Made by a program: the position numbers and the translations under genes. Under the pieces are notes generated by a model. The model searched no databases, was not told the DNA's origin, and was given only the letters and a program-made list of their open reading frames with translations. From Coniella vitis (taxonomy: Eukaryota > Ascomycota > Sordariomycetes > Diaporthales > Schizoparmaceae): a stretch of 64,000 nucleotides of DNA. Positions 35,252-46,282 of the stretch are shown here, in pieces (positions within the stretch are counted from its first letter, which is position 1; each line of letters starts with the position of its first letter). The stretch spans positions 3,081,001 through 3,145,000 of the forward strand of contig WUJK01000001.1 of NCBI GenBank assembly GCA_011317545.1, read 5' to 3'.

Positions 35252-36029
35252 TGACCGACTGGGTGCACTCCAAGGCAAGCGATAGAGCGAGGACAAGGCA
35301 TTAAAGAGGTAAGAGGTTGGTCAATCTCGTCACACTTGATAGAATAATACATATAAAAAAACACAGAACCAGATATATGTCTAGAGTTCTGTGAACTGGA
35401 CCGCAACGAGAGGGCTTGCTGGCGATAGCCGTTTGTTACCCTAGGTATGTATGCACAAGGCCTGAGAAAATCAAATCAATCCTTTTGATGAATACCCGAA
35501 TTGAAACAGGATTGCGCTGGTTTGAGCCTCATTGCCGGCCCTTTGCCCTTCTTTGTCTTTCTCTGGACTGGTCCTTGGTGATCCTGAAACAATAGTGACC
35601 CGGAGAACAGCGCGAGAATGGGGCGGTTTTTAAATTGCCAGACCCTCTGGCCCCCTGTTGCTGCCCGGCCTGTCAGGCTTGGTGGCAGCAGCGCTAACTC
35701 GGCAGCACGGCGCCGTTGAACGACAGCGGTCCCAACGTCGCTGGAAACAGCTGATGGCGCAGTCTGTAGCAGGCCACTTTGCAGCACGTTGAGGGTACAG
35801 TCAACTGCAACACGCGCAGCCCAGAGCCAATCAATCGCTGGGCTGCTGACTGGAGGTCGATGAATAGATGCCTACAGTACGATGTGGGCGGTAGTGAGAG
35901 GGAGCTGGGAGCTATGAAATCCTATCAATGCCAGTTTTCTCGGCCCTGTTTCACATCTCTCATCCCCCCTTCTTTTCCCTTTGCCATAATAGCCAAAACC
36001 TTGCCTTGGTTCTTTTCTGCTGCTGCTGC

Positions 36030-36065
<36 letters not shown>

Positions 36066-36532
36066 CGTCGTTGTTTCTTGAACCGTTCAAAGATACCCCC
36101 CGTTTTCTCGTCGCGTTTTGCAGTTTGCAAACCATAGAAGCCAAAGACAGTGTTGATCATTGCCCTTTCCCCTTCGCTTTCAATTTATTAGTTTCTTTCC
36201 GACCATCACCATCACCACCATCGCCACCGCCACCAGCAGGACACGCATCGCACCAAAGACTTGGCGCCCATCCTCGCGCACTTTCGCCGGACGAGCTATT
36301 TATTACTATAGTACAGGACAAGCAAAGAAGCGCCTGTGCACCCTGTTGACCAACCCATTGTCGGCTCGCCGCGCCAACGACAACTCACGGACGCTCCATC
36401 TCGTGCCGTACCGTACCGTTTGGCTCGCCGCATCCGCTAGCGCCGCCTGTCAAAGGAAGGATCTATTGCGGCCTTCTTTCCCGAGTCAGAGGGTTTGTCA
36501 TCCACATCACCACCCCGAAACACCAACACAAA
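35252..36532. other. intergenic: MTHFR 3' end and leader of the small membrane gene
   Basis: No supported gene. A CTG/TTG trinucleotide tract lies at 36018-36075. The last 350 bp are C/A-rich and look like the promoter and leader for the gene at 36533. Confidence 0.6.
36018..36075. repeat. CTG/TTG trinucleotide repeat
   Basis: Four CTG units pass into a long uninterrupted TTG tract, then TCG/TTG, about 460 bp upstream of a small membrane-protein gene. Likely variable in length. Confidence 0.9.
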
Positions 36533-37148
36533 ATGTCCACCGCAGCCGTTGCCGCCGACGCCGCCACCACAAACTGGGCCACCTACGACGGCGCCGTGCC
36601 CGCTCGCTTCACCTTTTACGCCGTCTTCTTCCCCGTGCTCATGGCCCTCTGCTTGGCTTTGCCGGCCACTGTTTGCTATGCCTGCTTGGCGAGAGGTCGC
36701 GTGACGCCTTATTCCCCGCCAAATGCATTTGGTGGACTGGGTACGTTTTTTTATTTTGTTTTGTGGTGTTTATCTTTTCCTTTTTTTTTTTTTTTTTTGG
36801 GGGGGGGGGGGGGAGATGATTCGTAGCGAAGCATCACCCAACAAGTGGTCTGGGTATCATGTGTAGATTCGCCCGTCACTGTAAAGGGGCAAAAAGTATG
36901 CTTCACCAGAGACAGACAAAGGAAGCAAGCAAGCATGTGCTGGTTGGCTCGCTTGCTAGCCATCAGGCCGCCAACTGGCGTAGGCCCTGGTTGCGATTTG
37001 GATTGCCTCATCACCCGATTCGACGCCTAGCTTGAACGCTCACTTGCCTAGCCTGCCATGTTTACTGACCAAAGAATACACAAAACGTCCAGATAGAAAA
37101 GGTCCCATCCACGGTTCTGTCAATCACGGCTCCGTAGCCGAAAAGTAA
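36533..37148 (+). CDS. small single-span membrane protein, 87 aa
   Basis: Two exons, 36533-36740 and 37093-37148, give 87 aa with matching phase (208 + 56 nt). Intron 1 is long for this window (352 bp), starts GTACGT, ends GTCCAG and contains an 18-T run followed by a 15-G run. The N-terminus is short and polar (STAAVAADAATTNWATYDG). It is followed by one hydrophobic span (about 27-53, FYAVFFPVLMALCLALPATV) and a Cys-containing juxtamembrane segment. The soluble tail has a Gly/His motif encoded by exon 2 (DRKGPIHGSVNHGSVAEK). I recognise no named family. The hydrophobic span and the sensible stop after the exon 2 motif support it. Without splicing the frame would run into the homopolymer, so an ORF-only annotation would give a wrong tail. 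Confidence 0.6.
36781..36813. repeat. T18-G15 homopolymer junction in an intron
   Basis: Eighteen T followed directly by fifteen G inside intron 1 of the small membrane-protein gene. On the other strand this is C15A18, like the C-run/A-run junctions at 11422 and 13509. Confidence 0.95.
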
Positions 37149-38972
37149 CACCTTACAGGCAGGGTTTTTTTTTTATATGACCAAGGACCGGCGGAGACTC
37201 CAGTTCCAACCTAACTGTTCTTTTTTCTTTTTCTTTTTCATTTTCATTTTCATCCCATGTCTTGATTTACTATTAGTGATCGAGGGGCGACATGGGGCAG
37301 ACATGGGCATTTGATTGACTTCTGAAGACGCAATATGAAGAAGACGATGGATCTTTCCGAAGTGGTTTGACATTGATTGCAGCGGCTGTCGAATACCCAA
37401 ATTCAACACCATTTTCTCGTATTGCATCCTGTCTGTGTGTATACTATGTAGTATATATGCAAGTGTAAAAGAACGCATACTTTGCCGATATTGTCGTCAC
37501 CGATACTTGCTCAATATATCATGTATAACCTTTACATAGTCACCATGACTGGGCACGAGATTGGTCCCATTATACATGTCATGTAAAGGGCGGAGCGGAC
37601 TTGTTATCTTACCGTGCATGGTAAAGGCAAGTGGACAATATTCACATGTTTGTCCAAAAACCACTTTGCAAGGTTTCGATCTAAACTCTTTTGTTGTTTT
37701 TAACGTTGATATATCTCCCGCCGCCGCCTGGGGGAGGGAAGGGGTGGGCCAAAAGTTGGTAAATGCTTTCTTTCTTGTCTTTTGCACGCTCCGTAAACTT
37801 TTCACGTGTTTCCCCCCGGGGGGGGGCGTTTTATTTTTATTATTCTTCTTTTTCTCACTGCTTTTGTAGTGTGCTTTTGGGGGGTTTGTGTTTTATAGTA
37901 GACAAGATCGAGTCAGCCCAGGGGTCAAAGCGAAAGCAATACTTGTGTACTATGTATGGAGGGAACATCGATGTCATTTACGAAATGAATGAATAAAATT
38001 GAAGGAAATAAATGAATGAGCGGGAAACCTTTCTCCCCCGGCCTTTCTCCCCCCCTCCCGCCCCTTCCCCTCCAACACAAACGTACTCTGTACATGGGAT
38101 ACTTACGGAATTAATTCCCTTATGGATTGCAAGGGCCTCATTGCAAGGGTCACGGAAAGTGTATCAACCTTTTTAGTTGAAAAAAAAAAAAAGAAAAGCC
38201 ATGTTGAACTTTAATCTTTGAAGAGGGTGGCTTGGTTGTTCCTTTTTCCAACGTGTCTTGCTTTTCCCCCCTCCCTCCCCGGTGATTACTGATTCGTGCA
38301 AAAAGAAAGAAAAAAAAAGACGGAGCTGAAAAAGAAGGGCCAAGGCTGAATGAAAGATTATTCAAACAATGGATGCATACCATGTACTATGTACTCATCT
38401 CTCATATAGTAGAATCGAATAAAATCATGGAATTGGACTCAGAACCCGGACAGTTTTGACGAAACTCGTTCTAGAAACTCGTTGTGTCTTGTTGGAAATC
38501 GCGATTTGGTTTAGATCGTTTTTTCTTTCTTTTCTTTTTTCTGGTTTTCTTCTTCTCTCTTTCCTCCTGTCCCATCATGGCGGGGTTTTAGAATTTCTTA
38601 TTGGGGTTACGCTCTCGTACTTTGGATTCGCTGGCATAAATAAATAAATATATATATATATATCTCCATATACTATGGTACCTAATATTACATCTATGCT
38701 ACTATCAAGAGATAAGCCCAAGATCCCATCCCCATTGTAACACAAATGACATGATCGTGGGGCCTGGCTACAAGACATAGTGCAAGGGTCGCAAGCAGTA
38801 AGCAAAAACTGGGGAGAGACGAGATGCCAGGGTTGCTCCACTGAGCTGTTTGTGGCCTGCAGTCATAAGTACTACGCTCTTGACTCGCCGCAAGATATGG
38901 AACTGCCAGTCCTGCCCACACTCGTGCCATGCCCCCATACTGGCCCATGCCGACGAGCTGAAAGTTGCCGAG

Positions 38973-38999
38973 GTGTGTGTGTGTGTGTGTGTGTGTGTG
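38973..38999. repeat. GT dinucleotide microsatellite
   Basis: Uninterrupted GT repeat of about 13 units, 30 bp from a TACTATGTA copy at 39030. Confidence 0.9.
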
Positions 39000-39370
39000 A
39001 CTAGGTTGCCAGGGCTGCCATGCCGTGTGTACTATGTACAGGGAGGGTTATAACATGGTAGGCCACAAGCCAGCCATGGGCCATCCGTCTGACCCTTCCT
39101 TGGCTTGCTTCCCTAGCGGCGCCCTCTCTGCCTCGCTCTGTCCACCGCAACAGCAGCAACAACAGAGTTCCAGCTCCCCCGCTTGTGCGACGACGGATGG
39201 GTGGGGGTCCACTCGCCGCGAGCCCGCAAGCCCCGTTGGGCCAAGCGATTGGTGGCGGGCCCTGGTAGCTTGGCGGGTCAGAATGGTGGCTTGCTTTTGC
39301 CAGCTTGCGTATACATACATAGTAGTACTATACTCTGCTGCGACTCATAGTATGCCATGCCTGGGCAGCT

Positions 39371-39390
39371 GGCCTGGCCTGGCCTGGCCT
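39371..39390. repeat. GGCCT pentamer tandem repeat
   Basis: Four copies of GGCCT in tandem in the intergenic region upstream of the 7TM gene. Confidence 0.85.
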
Positions 39391-39998
39391 GTACATAGCA
39401 CTGTGATGCCATACGAAAAGGTCGGGTTTGGTCCGTGCAAGCCAATGTCGCTCGGCACCGCGTTGCCTTCCCCGATCGATTTCAAAAGGTTCCTCCGTCC
39501 ATCCCCCTTCTGCTAATTCCACCTCATGCTGCCCTGCCTGCTGCTTGCCTGCGTGCCTGCTTGCCTGCGTGCCCTGGGTCGGCCCCAGAATACATACATA
39601 CTCACCTGACCGAGTAAGTGGGCATTGGGACGGGAAAGAAGCGAAAGAGGAGAGGGCAGAAAAAAGGAAAAAAGGAAAGGAAAAAAAAAAAAAGACCAAA
39701 CCCCATGGGCAACGGCCAAGTAACAAACCCTTTTCTCCCCATTGTCCCGCCACCCCGAAAAACAGACGTGCGTGACGGCGTTCCTTTGCCCTCCCAAAGG
39801 CCCAATGAGAATTGCCCCCAAAGCGCCCAGTGGGAGGCAAGAGGTTGCCGTGATGCATGCAGTGTTCTCCCTCTTTGATCCAGCGCCAGAGACCCCCAAA
39901 AGCCGATTGCTTGCTTGGATTTGATTTAATCAAGCGGCAAACATAAGAGGCGCGTGGCCGGCCCCCTTGAACAAGCCGCCCAAGGAGCTGCTGTCATC

Positions 39999-41515
39999 AT
40001 GCGGCCCAATTTCCCCATAGTCACTGGCCGCCAAAAGGCTCTCCTCGCCACGTCCATCATCTTCGCCATCTTGCCCACAACCGCCGTGACGCTTCGCATC
40101 TACGCCCAACGTCTGGCGCGCCGTGCGCTCACTGCGAGCGACTATTGCATCGTCATTGCCGCTCTCTTGTCGTAAGTGGTGTTTCCGATTCCCAGTCCCA
40201 GTCCCAGTCCCAGTCCCAGTCCCAGTCCTTCCCTTTTCATCCTCTGCCGTTTCCATGGCCGCACAATCATGCCACAAAGCACGCCACCGACAAAGCACCT
40301 GTAGTCAGGCCAGTGCTGCCTGATGCCCACTTGCGTTCTCGGCTTCTCGCTCAAACCGGGGCCCAGAACAAACAAGAACAGCTACGTTTGGCAAACGCTA
40401 CGTCTTTCACCTCGTCCTGATGGCTAATGCGTACTGCATCATAGTGTCGGCTTCCAGATAGCCACCTTTATCGCAATCCTGCGGGGTGGCATGGGATTTG
40501 CCCACCAAGACGCGCTCATTCAAAGCTGGGGCGAAGCGCCCGTCCACGAGTTGCGCCAGATAGTCTTCTCGTTTGAACTGCTCTGGGCACTGAGCATGAG
40601 CGTGTGCAAAACATCGGTCCTCCTGCTGTATATCAAGCTCTTTGCCGACTCATACATGGTGATTGCCTCCAAAATCACCATTGTGCTTATGATCTTGTGG
40701 TCCATCGCCACCATCCTCGGCGCCTTGTTCATTTGCGATCCCATCCAACAGAATTGGGAGGAACTCTCAGATCCCCACTGCGGAGATCAGGTCACCTTTT
40801 ATTTCACGAGCGGTTTGATCAACCTGACCACTGACTTTTTTGTCATTGGTCTCCCGCTTCCGCACTTGTACAGACTTCGATTGCCAAAGCCTTCCAAGGC
40901 CGGACTCATTGTCGTTTTCTGCTTGGGCTTGCTGTGAGTATCGTCTGGTCCCTTTTGCTTCTGGCTCTCCTGCTCCTTTAACCCGGAAAGGCAGAGAGAC
41001 ACGAGTCTGACATTACTTTTTCAAACCAATCAAGGACATCCGTCGTCAGCATTATCCGCCTGCCCTACCTACTCATGATCGACTGGTCGGACTTGACCTG
41101 GACCATTACAAATTCCAACATTGTCACAGCCATAGAACCCAGCATGGCTGTCACACTGGCTTGTGTGCCTCTTTTGAAACCCTTGCTGAGCCTGGGCAAG
41201 CGGGCGCGGAGGCGCCAGGCAACATCGCGCATCATTGTCCTGGGCAACGAGCTTCGCACACACTGCTACGATCCCGACCGAGCTGGCAAGCTGAAATTGC
41301 GTGCCGACCGTGTTTGCCACACCGCGCGGGTCGAGGCCCAAGGACCCATGGAGCTATGCGATCTGCCGCACAATTATGCCAACCCCGACGACAGCACGTG
41401 GGACCTGAAAGAGGGCGAGAGCTGTGGGGCTGAAATTACCGTTAACCGACAGTGGGAGGTCAAGAGTGAGAGGATTGGTGACTGGACCCAGATGTTGGGG
41501 TCGCGATCATCCTGA
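39999..41515 (+). CDS. SAT4/Pth11-related seven-helix membrane protein
   Basis: Three exons, 39999-40171, 40445-40933 and 41035-41515, give 380 aa with consistent phases. Seven hydrophobic helices are visible. TM1 starts near QKALLATSIIF and is followed by the family LRIYAQR motif. TM2 follows the ASDY motif. TM3 has the characteristic KTSVLLLYIKLF. TM4 and TM5 flank a short loop with conserved Cys (ICDPIQ and PHCGD). TM6 and TM7 end with the TIVTAIEPSM-like stretch. The cytoplasmic tail is hydrophilic. There is no CFEM domain, so it belongs to the plain rhodopsin-like fungal group (SAT4 family), proposed as plasma-membrane sensors; the ligand is unknown. Intron 1 (273 bp) is unusually long and holds a 6-bp tandem repeat. 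The first in-frame ATG is 39999; only a GTG lies upstream. Confidence 0.85.
40191..40226. repeat. CCCAGT hexamer tandem repeat in intron
   Basis: Six perfect tandem copies of CCCAGT, 20 bp after the 5' splice site of the SAT4-like gene's first intron. Expansion of this repeat probably explains the intron's length. Confidence 0.95.
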
Positions 41516-42777
41516 AGGATTGGAAAAGCGGTCGACGTCTTCAAGAACCGAGAGCACTGCGAATAGCAGATATGGATGGATGTGTAATGCCATGCCCCTC
41601 CAGACACATCAACTCCGAGAAGTTGAGGGCACCAAGTGTGCTGTTGCACATGAGAAAGTGCTCAAGCCGCGTCAATTGGACCAGAGAGTATGGGCCAAAC
41701 CACAGTCGACCAAGGCAAAGCATGGAATAGTCAAAGGACCAACGTCGGTCGTTCCAGCCTCCTTTGACGCTCCAGAGTTCGACGCGGACGATCAAGCCGC
41801 ATCAAGAGCCAGGCCACATGCCGCTGGCAGTCTCACGCATATATAGATCGTGGCTGGGACCCGCAACTCGAACAAGCGGCGTCTGCTCCGAATATCGGGA
41901 TCCGCACTGCTTCGCGCACGCAATAATGTTCGTATGCGATCAGGGCCGACATTTCTTCCAAGCTTGACTGCTTTCTATATCAGCGTGGCAGAAGAAGAGA
42001 TGGAAAGGGAGCACAAAGAGCTCGACCAGGAAGCCAACCTGCTTTGGATAGCTCTCCCCTCGAACTCATCGTCGACCTGGCGATGGTGCTCCAACCTTGC
42101 GTGGTCGAAAGACCAAAGCGCGACATACCATGGCTCTTGCTGTTGAGATGACTGCAATATTGCCATGGTGTTGTTGGATAACAAGACGGACGTCTCGCAC
42201 AATTGCGCAATTGCGAAAGATGCAAAGAAAAGGTCCGAAAGAAGGCGTGGGCCATTACTCAGTTTGCAAGAAGGAGCATTGATATTTGACCCATGGATAT
42301 GGATACATAAGTAGTATCGACTACGTAACTAGGTACCTTCTGAGGCAGGGCCATGCGATGTTTAGGAAAGATCACATGATGCTCTGTGATAGGCGTCAAT
42401 CATTGCAAATTGAACTTAGATACAAGCAGATACATTGGAAGTGCTTGGACCTGGCGGTCGCAGTACTTAGTATGCTTTGTAGCGGGGGTGGACCCTCCTA
42501 AAATTTGACAGGGAACGCCCACGGCAACTTGGAGCCCTGAGAGAGGCGCTGTAGCCACAGCCAAGGGAAGACCCCTGTCGTCAATCGACGCTTAGATAAC
42601 TTTATTTCTTATCGCCGCGAAAAAGTTGCAGCCGTCTCTGGCTCCAGGCTGTTGCGCGTCTGCCGTGCGAAAAGGGCTCCGGCGCATTCTTTCCCTCCCC
42701 CTCCCCCTCGCCGTCGTCGTCGCCCTCGTTGCTCTCATCTCGCCTTCTCCTGCCTTGGTGGCACCTATTTCGCAAAC
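41516..42777. other. intergenic, no gene seen
   Basis: 3' end of the 7TM gene and promoter of UTP13. Overlapping short frames at 41424-42282 have no domain or splice support. The last 120 bp are C/T-rich leader. Confidence 0.6.
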
Positions 42778-45651
42778 ATGACGACTAGACTACCCTTCAA
42801 GACAACCTTCGAGCCAGAGCGAGTCATCCAGCCCATTTACACGGGCGGTGCAGCGGCTCTCGACAATGGCGCCCGCGTCCTGGCAACCACGCTGGGCGAG
42901 GATGTCGTCTTGACAAACCTGGCAACAGGAAGACAGTATGCCAAGATTGAGGGAGTGCGTGCTCCATTGTTGCACTGCTTGCTTTCTGCGCCGCCATCCA
43001 TCCAGGGCCCGATGATACTGACTGCTTCTTTCTCTAGGATGACGAGTCCATCTCCACGTTGACATGTACGGCGTCCTCTTCCTTAGCCCTAGTGATTGAT
43101 TGAGCTAACTCTCTCGTCCCATCCAGTGACACCTTCAGCCTCCCACCTGATAGTCTGCTCCCGCTCGCTGTCTATGCGCATCTACGCCCTCAACCTCTCC
43201 GAAGAACAGCACAGCATCGAGGCAACCCTCCTCCGGACCCTCAAACCCCACGGCACCCCGGTTGTCGTCCTGGCAGTGGATCGAACAGGCACTCTGCTCG
43301 CTACTGGCGCCGCTGACGGCAACATCAAGGTCTGGGACATATTGGGGGGATACGTTACGCACACATTCCGAGGACCCAGTGTCCTCGTTTCGGCCCTACA
43401 CTTTTTTGAGATTGCGTCAGGCCGTGTAGGGGAAGAGCAGGCGTCTACCAAGAAGAGCAAGAAGGGCAAGAAGAAGACTGAGGCAGCTGCCGATGACGAC
43501 CATGCAGCCAAGGACGATGCGGCTACAATCCGGTTCCGCCTCGCTTCCGGAAGCCAAGATGGAAAGGTCCGCGTGTGGGACTTGCACAAGCGCTCCGTGA
43601 TTGCTGATCTGGAGTCGCACGTCTCAGATGTCCAAGGCATAGACTATTCTGCGTCCGAGCACGCTCTCGTCACGGCAGGCCGAGACAAGACTATGATCTG
43701 GTGGGATGCCAAGTCGTGGACCGCCAAGAAGATCATACCAACGTTCGAGGCTATAGAAGTAGCAGGCTTTGTCGAAGACGGCAGAATCACGTATACAGCT
43801 GGTGCCAACGGCTGTGTCAGGCTATGGGAGACGGATACTGGCCGCGAGGTCACCACAGAGCAGACCGCCAAGGCTGAAACGGAGTCGATCGTTGGCGCTT
43901 GCTTATGCGCCGACAAGAACTTGTTGCTTACTATACAGACAGACCACACCCTTGTGTTTTACCAATTACCTTCGATGCGGGACTCGCTCACGATACCCGA
44001 ATTCGCGCCGCTCGAGCCGACCAGGAGAATATCCGGAACCCATGACGAGATTATTGACCTTGCATACCTGTCGCCTGACCGATCGATAATGGCATTGGCT
44101 ACGAATTTGGAGGAGGTACGACTTGTTTCGGTGACTGAGTCGATTGGCGAAGCAGAAGGGGCTCCATCGAGATACTTTGGTCAAGATATTGGACTCCTCA
44201 AGGGCCACGATGATATTGTGATTACGCTCGACGTGGACTGGTCTGGACACTGGCTTGCAACTGGCGCAAAGGACAACACAGCTCGTCTATGGAGGATAGA
44301 TCCCAAGACCAACAGTTTCACCTGCTGGTCTACATTTACTGGACACGCAGAGACACTGGGCGCCGTTGGCCTACCCAAGACAATTCCACAAGAGTCATCG
44401 GCAGCATACCAGGATCCAGTCAACCACCCGCCACCCTTTTTGGTGACTGGTTCACAAGATCTGACAGTCAAGAAGTGGGAGATTCCTCGTGAAGCTTCCA
44501 AAAAGAGCAAAGCCCTTTTCACGAGGAAAGCACACGACAAGGACATCAATGCCGTGGACATTAATCCTACAGGCCAGCTCTTTGCATCGGCCTCACAGGA
44601 CAAGACGGTCAAGATCTGGTCTGTGGCGGAGGGCGAGGTGCAAGGTATTCTTCGCGGACACAAGCGGGGCGTGTGGTCCGTGAAATTTGCGCCAAGCAGC
44701 ACACCCGTCATCCAAGGCGACAAGGGAGCAATAGCAGGAAAGAGCCTCGTCCTGACGGGTTCCGGTGACAAGACAATTAAGCTCTGGAGCCTGTCAGACT
44801 ATGCATGCATCAGAACCTTTGAAGGACACTCCAACAGTATTCTCAAGGTCGCATGGCTCCAGCAGCACGCCGAAGGCGACAAATCCAAGAGGGTGCAATT
44901 CGGCAGCGCCGGTGGCGATGGTTTGGTTAAGATCTGGGACGCCAACAGCGGCGAAACGGAAACAACGCTGGACAACCACGAAGATCGCGTGTGGGCCTTG
45001 ACCGTCAACCCCGAAACCAACACAGTCGTCTCTGGCAGCGCGGACTCGAGCGTCACCTTCTGGAAGGATACATCGTCACAGACGCAGGCAGCCGCCGCCG
45101 AAGCAGCAACCAAGCTGGTCGAGCAGGAGCAGCAGCTAGAGAACTACATGCACACGGGCGCGTACCGCGACGCCATTGCGCTCGCGCTGCAGCTCAACCA
45201 CCCTGGCCGGCTGCTCAACCTCTTTACTTCTGTCGTGACGAGCAAGACGCCCGATGAAGGCAGCCTGTGCGGTCTGCGGGCCGTGGACGAAGTGCTCGCG
45301 ACACTGTCTGATGAGCAAATCTTTTTGCTGCTCCTGCGACTGCGCGACTGGAACACCAACGCGCGGACCGCGCCTGTAGCACAACGAATTCTGTGGACGC
45401 TGATTCGGAGCTACCCTGCGTCCAAGTTCTCGAATCTCTCTGTCAAGGGAGCAAGGGGCCAAAAGAGCTTGAAGGAAGTACTCAATGCGCTCAAGGTGTA
45501 TACCGAGAGGCATTACAAGCGCACGGAAGAGCTGGTGGATGAGAGTTACCTGGTTGAGTATACATTGCAGGAGATGGAAAATCTGGCTCCGACGCTCGAT
45601 GGAGGGGCGGAAGCATCGGCTGAGCTGGAGGACACTTTGATGCTTGGTTAG
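42778..45651 (+). CDS. UTP13: U3 snoRNP / small-subunit processome WD40 protein Utp13
   Basis: Three exons, 42778-42954, 43038-43065 (28 nt) and 43127-45651, give 909 aa. About a dozen WD40 repeats form two propellers over residues 1-725; clear repeats end in KVWDILG, RVWDLHK, RLWETDT, KIWSVAEG, KLWSLSD and KIWDANSG. The C-terminal helical Utp13 domain (about 730-880) follows, with ENYMHTGAYRDAIALALQLNHPGRLL and the LSVKGARGQKSLKEVLNAL region. In the nucleolus Utp13 belongs to the UTP-B subcomplex, needed for 18S rRNA maturation. A Lys-rich insertion (about 185-200, KKSKKGKKKTE) lies in a loop. The tiny second exon encodes DDESISTLT and keeps frame exactly. The short leader is C/T-rich. The next gene runs in the same direction 630 bp downstream. 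Confidence 0.93.
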
Positions 45652-46282
45652 GCCAATGTAACCTGTGAGTGGAAAAGAGTGCGGGTTAAAAGTATTTGTA
45701 CGGCATAATCGGAGGGGCAAGGGGCTGGTAGAGGAAAGCGAGATCTGCAAGCAGACCATTGCTGTTGGAGGATTGACAAAAGTATAGATGTAGATAGTAG
45801 GTCAGGATTCGGGAACCGTGGGCTATTCGATAACAGAATTGGATCGCATTCATTGCAGCATTGCATTTTGCAAAGAGGAGTTCCAAAGGCTCAATTGTAC
45901 ACGGTACTTGTAGTAGCGCCTCAATGCATGTGACATTGGCTTGACAGCTAGGTACCTTCGATATGTACTGCAGTACATGCTAGGGCAGTGCGAATAGCGA
46001 AGCATGGGGCGTCAATCCATCAATTGAGCCCTCTGGAAATATCCAGCAACTGCAACTGCAACTGCTAGGCGGGTGCGGGTGCTTGCCCATTTTAACCACT
46101 TCCAATACCAAAAAACATCGAGGCACGCTCAACAAGCCTCGTCTTGTACCAAAAAAGCTCGTATTGCTACGCCGCAGCTCGCATAGCGACGCATAAACTT
46201 GGATATCAATTGTCACTTGCCTACAATACAACCATCTTGCGCCGTTAAGAATCTCAACTGAACGCGCACCCCTCGACCAACA
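45652..46282. other. intergenic UTP13-SAD1
   Basis: 630 bp with the UTP13 3' end and the SAD1 promoter; no gene seen. Confidence 0.65.

Larger units (their letters stand above)
37149..39998. other. 2.85-kb intergenic region
   Basis: No supported gene. It contains TACTATGTA-type 9-mers at 37442, 37948, 38385, 39030 and 39316, a TA repeat near 38648, a GT repeat at 38973-38999, a GGCCT pentamer tandem at 39371-39390 and TGCCTG-rich repeats at 39530-39572. Poly-A and poly-T runs of 10-13 also occur. Longer open frames at 39025-39516 (+) and 39933-39328 (-) are repeat-driven and lack domains. Confidence 0.6.

Noticed and set aside
36160..36819. 219-codon frame overlapping the small membrane gene
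   Set aside because: Leader-derived low-complexity sequence that ends in the homopolymer run; the alternative frame with splicing is better supported.
39328..39933. 201-codon minus-strand frame
   Set aside because: Built on TGCCTG-type repeats and poly-A/T runs.
40191..40226. CRISPR-like repeat array
   Set aside because: Six directly adjacent hexamers without spacers, inside a eukaryotic intron.
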